Shown: in pieces, positions 47,967 through 57,803 of the stretch
Position numbering within the stretch: the stretch's first letter is position 1
Layout of the letters: every line of letters begins with the position of its first letter
Source of the DNA: Campylobacter concisus
Lineage (GTDB): Bacteria; Campylobacterota; Campylobacteria; Campylobacterales; Campylobacteraceae
NCBI RefSeq assembly: GCF_015230015.1
Contig: NZ_JAAKZC010000001.1
Span: 62,001-126,000 of the forward strand
Length of the DNA: 64,000 bases
Direction of reading: 5' to 3'
Notes under the pieces: model-generated
The model's input: the letters and a program-made list of their open reading frames with translations, nothing else
Database searches by the model: none
Told to the model about the DNA's origin: nothing
Translations under genes and position numbers: made by a program

Positions 47967-49787
47967 ATGAGCGATATCATCGCATACAAACTAAATGGCG
48001 AAATAGTCGATACTCAAAGTATCGCAGGGCGTGAGAGTAGTGCTGAGCCTATCTATTTTGACAACTCAAAAGAGGCACTACACGTTATCAGACACTCCTG
48101 TGCGCATCTCATGGCACAAGCTATCAAATCACTCTATCCAAAGACAAAATTCTTTGTCGGCCCAAACGTAGAAGATGGATTTTATTATGATTTTAGAGTC
48201 GATGATGAGGGCACGAAGCTAGGCGAGAGCGATCTAGCAGCGATCGAAGATAAGATGAAAGAGCTTGCTGAGAAGAAATTTGACATAGTTAAAACTTGCT
48301 CAACCAAAGCTAATATGAGTGAGAAATTTAAAAACGACGATCTAAAACAAGAGGTCCTAAAAAGAATTCCAGATGGCGAAGTGAGTAGCTATCAGCAGGG
48401 CGATTTTGAGGACCTTTGCCGCGGACCACATGTGCCAAATACTAAATTTTTAAAATTTTTCAAGCTTACACGCGTGGCTGGTGCATATCTTGGCGGCGAT
48501 GAGAGCCGTGAGATGCTAACTAGAATTTACGGCACAGCTTACGCAGACAAAGAGAGCCTAAAAGAGCACATCCGTATCATCGAAGAGGCTAAAAAGCGCG
48601 ATCACAGAAAGCTTGGCGTCGAGATGAAGCTATTTACATTTGATGAAGAAGTGGGTGGTGGTCTGCCTATCTGGTTACCAAATGGCGGACGCTTAAGATC
48701 AAAACTAGAGCAACTTCTATACAAAGCTCACAGAGATCGCGGCTACGAGCCAGTGCGTGGGCCAGAGCTTTTAAAGGCTGACGTGTGGAGAAGAAGCGGT
48801 CACTACGCAAACTATAAAGAAAATATGTATTTTACAACGATCGATGAGACAGAGTATGGTATCAAGCCGATGAACTGCGTTGGTCACATCAAAGTCTATC
48901 AAAGTGACATCCGCTCTTACCGCGACTTGCCGCTTAAATTTTTTGAGTACGGCGTCGTGCATCGCCATGAGAAAAGTGGCGTGCTTCACGGACTTTTCAG
49001 AGTTAGAGAATTTGCGCAAGATGACTCACATATCTTTTGTATGCCAAGCCAGATCAAAGAAAATATTTTAGAAATTTTAAAATTTGCTGGCACGATAATG
49101 GAAAATTTTGGCTTTCATTATGAGATGGAGATTTCAACCAAGCCAGCCAAAGCGATCGGTGGCGATGAAATTTGGGATACAGCTACAAAAGCGTTAAAAG
49201 AAGCTCTTGATGAAAACGGCTTTAAATACGGCATCGACGAGGGCGGCGGCGCATTTTATGGACCAAAGATCGACATCAAGATAACTGACGCGCTTAAGAG
49301 AAAGTGGCAGTGTGGCACGATCCAGGTTGATTTTAACTTACCAGAGCGCTTTGATCTAGGCTACATTGACGCAAATAACGAACGCCAACGCCCTGTAATG
49401 CTTCACAGAGCCTTGCTTGGTAGTTTTGAGAGATTTATAGGAATTTTACTTGAGCATACTGCTGGCGAGCTACCATTTTTCATAGCTCCTACGCAAGTTG
49501 TCATCGTGCCTATTAGCGACGCGCATTTAGACTATGCAAAAGAAATTTCACGCGAGCTAAGAAAGATCAACGTCGATAGCGAGATCGCAAGTAAAAATGA
49601 GAGTTTAAATAAGAGAATAAGAACGGCAGAAAAACAAAGGGTGCCTATGATAGTCGTGCTAGGAGACAACGAAGTAGCAAACAAGAGCGTTGCATTGCGC
49701 GACAGACAGGCTAGGACGCAGAGCGATATGAGCTTGGCGGAATTTATAAATTTAACGAAGGAGAAACTTAGTGAGGTACATTTTTGA
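47967..49787 (+). CDS. thrS: Threonyl-tRNA synthetase
   Basis: 606 residues, class II. The N-terminal region is short and lacks a full TGS domain. The editing domain has [10 protein letters not shown]; the catalytic core has the class II motifs with [22 protein letters not shown] and [13 protein letters not shown]; then the anticodon-binding domain. It charges tRNA-Thr. Its stop overlaps the infC start by four bases. Confidence 0.97.
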   Translation: MSDIIAYKLNGEIVDTQSIAGRESSAEPIYFDNSKEALHVIRHSCAHLMAQAIKSLYPKTKFFVGPNVEDGFYYDFRVDDEGTKLGESDLAAIEDKMKELAEKKFDIVKTCSTKANMSEKFKNDDLKQEVLKRIPDGEVSSYQQGDFEDLCRGPHVPNTKFLKFFKLTRVAGAYLGGDESREMLTRIYGTAYADKESLKEHIRIIEEAKKRDHRKLGVEMKLFTFDEEVGGGLPIWLPNGGRLRSKLEQLLYKAHRDRGYEPVRGPELLKADVWRRSGHYANYKENMYFTTIDETEYGIKPMNCVGHIKVYQSDIRSYRDLPLKFFEYGVVHRHEKSGVLHGLFRVREFAQDDSHIFCMPSQIKENILEILKFAGTIMENFGFHYEMEISTKPAKAIGGDEIWDTATKALKEALDENGFKYGIDEGGGAFYGPKIDIKITDALKRKWQCGTIQVDFNLPERFDLGYIDANNERQRPVMLHRALLGSFERFIGILLEHTAGELPFFIAPTQVVIVPISDAHLDYAKEISRELRKINVDSEIASKNESLNKRIRTAEKQRVPMIVVLGDNEVANKSVALRDRQARTQSDMSLAEFINLTKEKLSEVHF

Positions 49788-50302
49788 GTAAGGAAAATGA
49801 AGTATTGCTCAATGAGGACATAAGGGCGAGAGAGGTAAGATGTGTAGGGGATGATGGCACGGCATACGGTGTCATCTCAAGAGATGAGGCTTTAGAGATA
49901 TCAAATAAGCTTGGGCTTGATCTAGTGCTTATAGCGCCAGATGCGAAGCCGCCAGTTTGCAAGATAATGGACTATGGTAAATTCCGCTATCAGCAAGAGA
50001 AAAAGCAAAAAGAGGCCAAGAAAAAGCAAAAAACCATCGAGATAAAAGAGATAAAACTCTCTGTCAAGATCGCCCAAAACGATATAAACTACAAGGTTAA
50101 ACACGCAAGCGAGTTTTTGCAAGATGGCAAACACGTTAAATTTCGTGTATTTTTAAAGGGTCGCGAGATGAGTACCCCAGAGGCTGGCGTAGCTATGCTT
50201 GAGAAGGTCTGGGAGATGATCAAAGATGAAGCTGACCGCGACAAAGAGCCTATAATAGAAGGTCGTTATGTAAATATGCTTGTAACTCCAAAAAAGGGTT
50301 AA
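49784..50302 (+). CDS. infC: Translation initiation factor IF-3
   Basis: 172 residues. [13 protein letters not shown] opening, [20 protein letters not shown] linker, and C-domain [12 protein letters not shown]. It starts at a TTG overlapping the thrS TGA. Rare infC starts are known to allow autocontrol, because IF-3 rejects them; enteric bacteria use AUU. Here TTG could serve the same purpose, or only coupling. rpmI and rplT, the usual partners, are 17 kb away. Confidence 0.96.
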   Translation: MSKENEVLLNEDIRAREVRCVGDDGTAYGVISRDEALEISNKLGLDLVLIAPDAKPPVCKIMDYGKFRYQQEKKQKEAKKKQKTIEIKEIKLSVKIAQNDINYKVKHASEFLQDGKHVKFRVFLKGREMSTPEAGVAMLEKVWEMIKDEADRDKEPIIEGRYVNMLVTPKKG

Positions 50303-50309
50303 ATTCTCA

Positions 50310-50342
50310 CAAAGAGCAGGCTAGGGCTTGCTCTTTTTTATT
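50310..50342 (+). terminator. Terminator of thrS-infC
   Basis: Stem AAAGAGCA/TGCTCTTT (extendable by two pairs) with a T-rich tail, eight bases after the infC stop. Confidence 0.88.
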
Positions 50343-50475
50343 AAATTTTTAATACAAAAATCACAAATAACTATTTTCAAAAATCTTATCATTTTTATAT
50401 CAATTAAATTTACGCAAGAGCGCTTGTAGGGACGATGTGGTTTGTGGTTAAATTTTGCAGGATGAATTTAGACAT

Positions 50476-51568
50476 GTTTAAATTTAGTAAATTTTGATTT
50501 TTACTTGCTGGGATTTATTCGCTTTGTTATCACTCGCATGCGTGCTGCGTTAAAACTTCGTGTTAGTTTGTAAATTTAAATTGCTTGTGCGAGTGTTTTA
50601 AACTAAATTTTGCCTAATATCTAGCTAAATTTTGCAAGAAACTTGATTATTTGTAGCTTAAATTTAGCAAATTTTAAATTCTCTTGTCCAAATTTGATTA
50701 TCTTGCTGTCACTCACAAAAGCGCTGTGCTAAAAACTTCTTGTGAGTTTTAAATTTTTTTTTAAATGCTTGCCCGAGTATTTAGGTTAAATTTGCTCAAT
50801 ATCTGGCTAAATTTGGCTGGGGGGGGGGTGGTGTGTCGCTTTGATAAATGTTTTTCGCAAACATTTTTACTACTTCGGTTTTTATTTGATGAGCAAATTT
50901 GGTAGGAAATTCACTTCTTTGTGGCTTAAATTTAGCAAATTTTAATTTTTGCTTAGCAAAATTTAATCATTTTACCATCGCTAGCGTGGGTTGTTTTACT
51001 GAAATTTGACCAAGCAAACGCAGCCTATTAGAGCAAATTTGAACTTCTTGTGAGTTTATAAATTTATGGTGCGTGTGCGAGTGCCGTGAGCTAAATTTCA
51101 TCTAATAGGTTGCTAAGCTTGACGAGAGAAATATAGCTTTAATAAGTGCCCTTTGCAAATCTTTTGACCGCTTTTATTTTATTTGCAGCTAAATTTGGCA
51201 AGAAATTTCTTTGTTTATAGCTTAAATTTATAAAATTTTAATTTTTGCTTGCTGGAATTTGTTCGATTTTTTATCGTTCACACGGATGCTTTACAGAAAT
51301 TTGACTGGGTGAGAGCCGCATACTAGAGTAAAAATGAAAGCTTCTTTTGAGTAAATTCGATATTTGTAGTGTTTATGCGAGCGTTTTGAGTCAATTTTTG
51401 CTTAATAGCTGGCTAAATTTATAAGTTAAATTTGGTTTTTCTTATAAAAATGCGAGTAGTTTTTATCGCTTTAAAATGCTTTTTGCAAAGGATTTGACTG
51501 CTTTTGTTTTATGCGGTAGTAAAATTTGATAAGAGAAATTTAGATGTGACTTAAATTTATAAAATTTA
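50476..51568. repeat. Degenerate direct-repeat array, four to five units of about 180-330 bases
   Basis: The gap 50343-52052 has no intact gene. Units start near 50478, 50657, 50924, 51221 and 51550 with a CTTAAATTTAGCAAATTTTA-like anchor. Within units recur, in the same order: a TTTTTGCTTGCTGG-like run, ACTTCTTGTGAGTTT (50550, 50728, 51040 and 51330 regions), GCGAGTGTTTTGAGCTAAAT followed by TAATAGCTGGCTAAATTT, and in three units GCTTT..AAATG..TTTGCAAA..TTTGACTGCTTTT. Copies differ widely and contain many stops in all frames. It looks like old duplicated gene remains. Confidence 0.68.
50819..50828 (+). repeat. G10 homopolymer tract
   Basis: Ten consecutive G in the second repeat unit, in DNA that is otherwise very poor in G. 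Campylobacter contingency genes vary in phase by such tracts, but no reading frame here depends on it. Confidence 0.85.
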
Positions 51569-51800
51569 ACTATCTCTTACCAAAAATGAAACTCTTTGTC
51601 GTCTGGTTGGTTAAAATTTAGGATTTGCTCGGTTGGTAGTAGGACTTCATTATTTAGCATTACTACGTCGAAGTTGCAAGTGCCATGAAATTTTTCGCTC
51701 GCAACGCATTTGCTGCAAATTTCTTCATCGCCAAGTAGTCACGCATAGATTGCACCACCATTTGCCACTATATTAGCTCTTTTGACAAAATTTCTATAAA
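51566..51800 (-). pseudogene. Degraded SUKH (SMI1/KNR4-like) gene, paralog of the gene at 53608-54180
   Basis: The plus-strand text from CTATCTCTTACCAAAAATG to about CGCATAGATTGCACCACC aligns nearly throughout with the 3' half of the intact minus-strand SUKH gene (CATCTCTTGCCAAAAATC; AAAATTTAGGATTTGCTCGG; CTCGCAACGC; CCAAGTAG.CACGCATAGA). Small deletions and stops break the frame, and the 5' half is lost or unreadable after about 51800. The rest of the gap to 52052 holds nothing I can name. Confidence 0.75.
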
Positions 51801-52052
51801 AAGCCCTAAAAAATGTGATCTGCTAGCCACCCTAATGAAATTTAGTCAAACTTCAAATTCGCATCTGCCACGTCAGCAAAAATTTTTTAAAACGAACGCC
51901 GCATAAAATACTTCAAAGCAGCGTAAATTTGATAGTTTGCTAGTAAAATTTGTCATACAAAAGGCAAATTTTCTAACTAAAAATTCAAAGTCACATTGTA
52001 TTGATTTACGCCCAAATTTAACTTGGACGTAAATTTGCAAAGCGAAATTGGC

Positions 52053-53411
52053 CTACACGTATCCTTGATCTATCATCGCATCAGCCACTTTTCTAAAGCC
52101 AGCGATATTTGAGCCAAGCACTAGGTTGCCCTCATCGCCAAACTCTTTACTTGTTTCATAGCTTAGTTCAAAGATGTGATTCATAATGCCATGAAGTCTG
52201 CGATCAACCTCCTCAAAGCTCCACGAAGTCATACCAGCATTTTGCATCATCTCAAGACCGCTTGTTCCCACGCCGCCAGCGTTTGCTGCTTTTGCTGGAG
52301 CAAAGTAAAAGTCTTTTTGTGCAAGCATAAAATTTATCGCATCAAGCGTGCTTGGCATGTTTGCGCCCTCAGCCACGAAGCGGCAGCCGTTTGCGTAAAG
52401 CACTTTTATATCAGCCAGGTGAAGCTCGTTTTGTGTAGCACACGGGAAGGCTCCGTCGCATGGCACGTCCCAGACGCCGTTTCTGCCCTCTTTGTATTCG
52501 CTCACGCTTACATATTTTGCATTTGGTCTAAATTTAGTGTATTCGCTAAGGCGAGTGCGCTTGACCTCTTTTAGCTCTTTAAGCACTGCTAGATCGATGC
52601 CCTCAGTGTCATAGACATATCCGTTTGAGTCAGAGACGGTGATAGGTAGTGCGCCTGCTTGATAGAGCTTTTCGACTGTGTAGATGGCGACATTTCCGCT
52701 GCCGCTGATGCTGCATTTTTTGCCCTCAAGCGATAGACCTGCTTTTTTTAGCATGTTTTGAGTGAAATATACTAGTCCATATCCAGTAGCCTCTGTGCGC
52801 GCTAGGCTGCCACCCCAGTTTAGCCCTTTGCCAGTTAGGATGCCATCAAACCTGCCAGTTAGCTTTTTATACTGACCAAACATATAGCCGATCTCTCTAG
52901 CGCCCACGCCGATGTCGCCTGCTGGCACATCCACGGTGTTGCCGATGTGGCGGTAAAGCTCGCTCATAAATGCTTGGCAAAATCGCATTATCTCGCCCTC
53001 ACTCTTGCCCTTTGGATCAAAGGTGCTGCCGCCTTTTGCGCCGCCGATATTTACGCCAGTGAGTGAGTTTTTGAAAATTTGCTCAAATCCAAGAAATTTT
53101 AGCACGCCAAGATCGACGCTTGGGTGGAGCCTTAGACCGCCCTTGTATGGGCCAACAGCTGAGTTAAACTGCACGCGGTAGCCGTTATTTACCTTTGGTC
53201 TGCCATCATCGCCTGTGTATGTCACGCGAAAGATCACCGTGCGCTCAGGGATGACGATGCGCTCTAGGATCGCGTGTTTTTGGTACTTGCTCTCTCTTTT
53301 GATAAGCGGCTCTAGGCTGTTTAAAACCTCAGTCGCAGCTTGGACAAAGACGCTTTGACCTGGGTTGGTCTTCTTTATCCACTCCATCGTTTGTTCGATG
53401 TACTCGCTCAT
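52053..53411 (-). CDS. gdhA: NADP-type glutamate dehydrogenase
   Basis: 452 residues. It makes glutamate from 2-oxoglutarate and ammonia. GPYKGGLRLHPSVDLGVLKFLGFEQ with the catalytic Lys region, GGAKGGSTFDPKGKS, PAGDIGVGAREIGYMFGQY and the nucleotide-binding SGSGNVAIYTVEKL are intact. The length and SGSGNVA pattern fit hexameric GdhA. It lies between the decayed SUKH copy and the intact one. Confidence 0.96.
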   Translation of the reverse strand: MSEYIEQTMEWIKKTNPGQSVFVQAATEVLNSLEPLIKRESKYQKHAILERIVIPERTVIFRVTYTGDDGRPKVNNGYRVQFNSAVGPYKGGLRLHPSVDLGVLKFLGFEQIFKNSLTGVNIGGAKGGSTFDPKGKSEGEIMRFCQAFMSELYRHIGNTVDVPAGDIGVGAREIGYMFGQYKKLTGRFDGILTGKGLNWGGSLARTEATGYGLVYFTQNMLKKAGLSLEGKKCSISGSGNVAIYTVEKLYQAGALPITVSDSNGYVYDTEGIDLAVLKELKEVKRTRLSEYTKFRPNAKYVSVSEYKEGRNGVWDVPCDGAFPCATQNELHLADIKVLYANGCRFVAEGANMPSTLDAINFMLAQKDFYFAPAKAANAGGVGTSGLEMMQNAGMTSWSFEEVDRRLHGIMNHIFELSYETSKEFGDEGNLVLGSNIAGFRKVADAMIDQGYV

Positions 53412-53607
53412 TTTTGCTCCTTTTTCCTTTTTTTGTAGTCAAATATTAACTCGGCTAGAAAAAATTTTTATTTAAAGATATTTTAATATTTTTATTTTAG
53501 GCAATGAGTGTTACATATCGAAACTAAATTTATAAAAAGTGGTTTTTGCATCATTTGTTGGGATAAATTTATAAAAAGAGGATTTGGCTAGAGTTAGCCT
53601 AAATTTA

Positions 53608-54180
53608 CTAAATTTGCGCCATCTCTTGCCAAAAATCAAGTGCCGCGTCGTCTGCTTGAACAAAATTTAGGATTTGCTCGGATGATGGCATGGTTTCGCC
53701 ATTTAGTTTTGTTATATAGATACTAGCAAGCGCTATGAAAAATTTTTCAAAGTCACTCGCAACGCGCCTACTACAAAGCTCCTCATCTCCAAGTAGCCAC
53801 GCATAGACCGCACCACTCGCGCAATCAAGCAAAAATATCCAAGGATCACCCACGGCAAAAACTATCAAATTTGCTGGCCTCTCCTTGCCACTCCACCATT
53901 TTCCACCAAACTCATCTACGCTGTTTAGGCGCACTAACTCGCTCGCGTAGTCGCCTCTAGAGCCAAAGCTGATATTGCAAATTTCAAACTCTCCAAGGTC
54001 AAATTTGTTTAAAAGCTCTGTAAATTTAGCTGGGAAATTTACGCCCAGGCTCTTTTGTGCTTGCATAAACACCGAAGCGTCCTTTTGTGGCAAAAGTCGC
54101 ATGCCAGTCATACCCTCTTGCTCTAGCGGCAAGAAAATTTGATCTAGTTTTCTAGCAATCTCGTCTAGTTTTAAAAACAT
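53608..54180 (-). CDS. SUKH/SMI1-KNR4-family protein, possible immunity protein
   Basis: 190 residues from the ATG at 54180, preceded by AAGGAG. Features of the SMI1/KNR4 fold: LGVNFPAKFTELLNKFDLG near the middle, then VFAVGDPWIFLLDCASGAVYAW, a strand pattern typical of the superfamily. Many bacterial members neutralise contact-dependent or polymorphic toxins. No toxin gene is visible in the window. A decayed paralog lies 1.8 kb away across gdhA. Divergent from the beta-propeller-like gene, 99 bases apart. Confidence 0.78.
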   Translation of the reverse strand: MFLKLDEIARKLDQIFLPLEQEGMTGMRLLPQKDASVFMQAQKSLGVNFPAKFTELLNKFDLGEFEICNISFGSRGDYASELVRLNSVDEFGGKWWSGKERPANLIVFAVGDPWIFLLDCASGAVYAWLLGDEELCSRRVASDFEKFFIALASIYITKLNGETMPSSEQILNFVQADDAALDFWQEMAQI

Positions 54181-54279
54181 ATCGCTCCTTAAATTTGCTA
54201 AATTTGGCAAATTTTATCAAATTTAACCCAGCGCGCTTTGAAATTTGGGTTATAATCGCCATAAATTTAAGGAGCTAGC

Positions 54280-55209
54280 GTGGTTAGATCATATCCTCTT
54301 GATATGCCTGGCGTGGAGTTTCGCGGGCACGGTGTAACTGGCATTTATGAGATGGGTGAGCGCATTGCATTTGTGCATTTTGCTTTTGGGGTGCCTAGCG
54401 AGTTAGAGATAGCTCAAAAGCTAACGCCAAACTACGTGCTACTAGATACATTTTCGCGCGACTTTATCGAGCATAAAAGATCAACGCTTACCTATAAACA
54501 AAGCGAAATTTTCATAGCTAGCAATGCGCGTTGCTACCCAGAAAATGGCTACTTCGTGCTAAATACTAGATACTACAAAGGCTACATAAACTCCCCAGCA
54601 AAGCTCATAAAGATAGATAACGGGCTGATGAGCGAGCTTGGCGTTGCTAAGGAGCCCATAAAAGAGATATATAACGACGCTAAAACGTATGAATTTGATG
54701 GCTTTTGCGTGCGAATGAGCTCGCCATTTATGATGGAGTGCAAAGAAATTTTGGACAGCGCAGGGTTCAAAAGCGAAGCAAAAGATGAAAATTTAAACGT
54801 GAGTGTGCCACGTAAAGAGCAGGGCGCAAGGATAGGCAAAACCATCTGGCGGCTAAAGCTTGGCGCATATCTCTACACGCCAGTTTGCCTGAATGATGGG
54901 GTGCTTTACTTTGGCACCGCTGGCAAGGGCGGAGATCTATACGCCGTGGATGCAAAAAGTGGCGAGGTGGTGTTTAAGTTTAAAACCAGCGGCACGGAGC
55001 ATTTTGTTTGAATCAAAGGTCAAATTTTACTCGCAAACCGCAAAAATAAGCCAGTTTTGATAAGCGCCAAAGATGGCTTGCTATTAAAAGAGATAGAATT
55101 TGAGAAATTTAGCCTTAGCGCAGATCAGATCATGCTAGTAAGCGGTGGCAGGCTCTACGCTGTGGCAAATGACGGAGCTAAAATTTACGCAGTTTGCGCG
55201 GAAATTTAG
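54280..55209 (+). pseudogene. Beta-propeller-like (PQQ-repeat-type) gene with one in-frame TGA
   Basis: A single frame of 309 codons interrupted only by TGA at 55009-55011, after TSGTEHFV. The part before it is 243 residues; the part after (IKGQILLANRKNKPVLISAK to YAVCAEI) continues the same repeat pattern (YLYTPVCLNDGVLYFGTAGKGGDLYAVDAKSGEVV, then GGRLYAVANDGAKIYAV). TGG to TGA would explain it. There is no clear SECIS-type hairpin right after the TGA. Function unknown. The shortened protein may still be made from a start with AAGGAGC before GTG. Confidence 0.7.
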
Positions 55210-55248
55210 CCTTGGCGAATTGATCGCCAAAGCCGCAATGAGATAAAT

Positions 55249-56688
55249 TTATCTCTTCTTCTTATATCTTTTTATCGCCTCTACGATGACCTCTTCTAGG
55301 TCGTCATTTGGCTCTTTGTTCATATCATCATAGGTGTTTTCAAGGATAGTTTTTAAGTTTTTCTCAACGTAGCTAGTATCAAAAAATCCACGTCTAAACT
55401 CCTTACTTTTGCTGATCGTTAGCAAAAATGGGATGATCGTTCGCACGCCCTCGATGGTAAATTCTTCAAGTGCTCTTTCAAGCTTATTTACCGCGAGGTC
55501 GTAGTCGGTCGCTTTGACGATCAGCTTTGCGATTAATGAGTCGTAAAATGGCGGTATGGTGTAGTCTTTATAGACGTGGCTATCGACGCGCACAGATGGG
55601 CCAAGAGCTGGATAGTAGCCCTCTATAGTGCCTGGTGCTGGGATGAAATTTTCCCAGACGTTCTCAGCCGTGATCCTCGCCTCTATCGCATAGCCACGTG
55701 GTTTGATGTCGCTTTGCTCGATCTCTAAAATCTCACCCGAAGCGATCCTGATCTGTCTAACGACTAGGTCGTGGCCGGTGATCTCTTCGGTGATGCCGTG
55801 CTCTACCTGGATACGGGTGTTCATCTCCATAAAGTAAAAGTTGTTGTAGTCATCTAGCAAAAACTCGATCGTGCCGACGTTTGAGTAGTCCACAGCCTTT
55901 GCAGCTGCCACTGCGGTCACGCCCATGATCTTTCTTAAATTTTCACTGATTGAAGGGCAAGGTGCGATCTCGATGATCTTTTGGTGGCGCCTTTGGATAG
56001 AGCAGTCACGCTCGCAAAGATGGATGATGTTGCCGTAGTTATCGCCTAAAATTTGAAACTCGATGTGGCGAGGATTGACGACAAGCTTCTCCATAAAAAC
56101 TTCGTCGTTGTTAAAGTATGCCTTGGCCTCTCTGGTGCATGACTCAAAGGCATCTTGCATATCTTCTTCTTGCCAAACCTCTCTAATGCCACGGCCACCA
56201 CCACCACCGCTTGCTTTTAAGATGACTGGGTAGCCGATGCGTCTAGCGTGCTCTTTTATGGCGTCCATACTCTCATCATTTAGCTTTTCAGTGCCTGGCA
56301 CTATTGGTATGCCGTTTTTCTTCATCAGATATCTAGCGATGTTTTTATCGCCCATTTTTTTGATGACTTCGGCCTTTGGACCGATGAAAATGAGCCCAGC
56401 ATCCTCAACTGCCTTTGCAAATTCGTAGTTTTCGCTTAAAAAGCCGTATCCTGGGTGTATCGCATCAGCCCCACACTCCTTAGCGAGCTTAACGATCGCT
56501 TTGGCGTCAAGATAGCCTTTGATCGGATCTTCGCCCACTTGATAGGCCTCATCAGCGATCCTTACATGCAAGCACTCGCTGTCTGGCGCTGTGTAAATTC
56601 CTACGCTTTGGATGTGTAAATCCCTACAAGCTCTGACTATCCTAACTGCGATCTCACCACGATTTGCGATAAGAATTTTATGTATCAT
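55249..56688 (-). CDS. Biotin carboxylase subunit (probably pyruvate carboxylase subunit A)
   Basis: 479 residues. ATP-grasp enzyme that carboxylates biotin: ILIANRGEIAVRIVRACRD, GYGFLSENYEFA, KASGGGGGRGIREV, HLCERDCSIQRRHQKIIE and MEMNTRIQVEHGITEE. It could be AccC of fatty-acid synthesis or PycA of the two-subunit pyruvate carboxylase. The extra acidic and basic tail (about 450-479) and lack of a nearby accB favour PycA, but this is not decisive. Confidence 0.85.
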   Translation of the reverse strand: MIHKILIANRGEIAVRIVRACRDLHIQSVGIYTAPDSECLHVRIADEAYQVGEDPIKGYLDAKAIVKLAKECGADAIHPGYGFLSENYEFAKAVEDAGLIFIGPKAEVIKKMGDKNIARYLMKKNGIPIVPGTEKLNDESMDAIKEHARRIGYPVILKASGGGGGRGIREVWQEEDMQDAFESCTREAKAYFNNDEVFMEKLVVNPRHIEFQILGDNYGNIIHLCERDCSIQRRHQKIIEIAPCPSISENLRKIMGVTAVAAAKAVDYSNVGTIEFLLDDYNNFYFMEMNTRIQVEHGITEEITGHDLVVRQIRIASGEILEIEQSDIKPRGYAIEARITAENVWENFIPAPGTIEGYYPALGPSVRVDSHVYKDYTIPPFYDSLIAKLIVKATDYDLAVNKLERALEEFTIEGVRTIIPFLLTISKSKEFRRGFFDTSYVEKNLKTILENTYDDMNKEPNDDLEEVIVEAIKRYKKKR

Positions 56689-56804
56689 AGGCTATCCTTT
56701 TTGAGTTTTTCTTATCATATAACTATTCGTTTTATTTTTAGATAAATTTGTTAAGTCTGGTTTTAAAATTTGAGTGCAAAGGCTAAATTTACACTCAAAT
56801 TTCT

Positions 56805-57353
56805 TTATTTGCTAACGATCTGTGGGAAAGGTGTGGCTAGGGCTTTTTTGCTAAAGTCTTGCGACTCGATCGTGAAATTTGTAGCAAATCTTTGAATGCC
56901 CTCTTTTTTATAAGCACGCCTTTGGATAGTAAAAAGGACTAAATTTCCGCCTTGTTTGGTGTAGCGATATATCGAGTGCTCGGCCGTTGGAGTGCCATTT
57001 AAATTTGAAAATATCGTGATATCAAGATAAATTTCATTTGCGAGCGAGCCCTTTTTATAAGCCACTTTTAGCCCTTTTGCCTTTAGCTCTTTTAGATCAT
57101 TTATCTTTTGCTCGACTGCTTGCTCTGGCGTAGCGTCAAATTTAAGGGTATTTAGCGAGAGCATGTAGCTAAAACTATCTAGCTTCTCGCCAGGCAGCAA
57201 GTACTCCTGTGTGAATAAATTTGGCACAGGCTTGGCTGAGCTTGCTAGCGAGTAGAGTCTGTTGTCAAATTTTATCTGCATCGGCTCAAAATACTGAGTA
57301 GCCGCGAGCAAGAGCGCTGGCAAAGCGATAAATGCTAAAAATTTCTTCATCAA
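56805..57353 (-). CDS. Exported hypothetical protein
   Basis: 182 residues. Signal peptide to about residue 18 (LLLAA/TQYF). The mature part has beta-strand patterns and no cysteines. It starts six bases after hemJ ends and belongs to the glmM-lspA-TM2-hemJ unit. No family recognised. Confidence 0.68.
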   Translation of the reverse strand: MMKKFLAFIALPALLLAATQYFEPMQIKFDNRLYSLASSAKPVPNLFTQEYLLPGEKLDSFSYMLSLNTLKFDATPEQAVEQKINDLKELKAKGLKVAYKKGSLANEIYLDITIFSNLNGTPTAEHSIYRYTKQGGNLVLFTIQRRAYKKEGIQRFATNFTIESQDFSKKALATPFPQIVSK

Positions 57354-57359
57354 ATTCCT

Positions 57360-57794
57360 TTAAAATGGATTTACTATCATGACCCAGATGATGATGAGCA
57401 TCGCGATAGTTGGCACTTCGTTGTAAGCTCTAAAGAAGATGCCGCTTTTGGTACAGCGCTTTTCTTTAAGCTGCTTCATGTAGCGCCCAAGGTCTAGGTG
57501 ATAGATGGCCATTAAGATGACAACTAAAATTTTAACGTGGATGTGACCAGTTTTTATAAGATCAGGCATCGCTATAAGTATCAAAATACCAGTGACAAAT
57601 GAGCCAATGAGCGCTACCCAGCCGATGTAGTGATACATCTTGTACTCCATCACCTCAACTACTTTTACAAAGTCAGGCTTGTCCATATTTTCTACGTGAT
57701 AAACGTAGAGCCTTGGCTGATAAAACAGCACTGCCATCCACGAGATGAAAAACAAATAGTGGAGGTATTTTAAGTAAAGATAATATTCTGCCAT
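57360..57794 (-). CDS. hemJ: Protoporphyrinogen oxidase HemJ
   Basis: 144 residues with four membrane helices. HemJ marks: LKYLHYLFFISWMAVLFYQPRLYVYH, then HVKILVVILMAIYHL. It oxidises protoporphyrinogen IX in heme synthesis where HemG and HemY are absent. Heme supply matters for the many cytochromes of this organism. Confidence 0.9.
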   Translation of the reverse strand: MAEYYLYLKYLHYLFFISWMAVLFYQPRLYVYHVENMDKPDFVKVVEVMEYKMYHYIGWVALIGSFVTGILILIAMPDLIKTGHIHVKILVVILMAIYHLDLGRYMKQLKEKRCTKSGIFFRAYNEVPTIAMLIIIWVMIVNPF

Positions 57795-57803
57795 AACGTC
57801 TCC

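Noticed and set aside
50478-51568. CRISPR array
   Set aside because: The repeats are long, diverged and unevenly spaced, with no short exact repeats and unique spacers, and no cas genes are near.
54990-55050. Selenocysteine insertion at the TGA
   Set aside because: No bacterial SECIS-like stem-loop can be drawn in the bases right after the TGA, and a Trp codon one base away is simpler.
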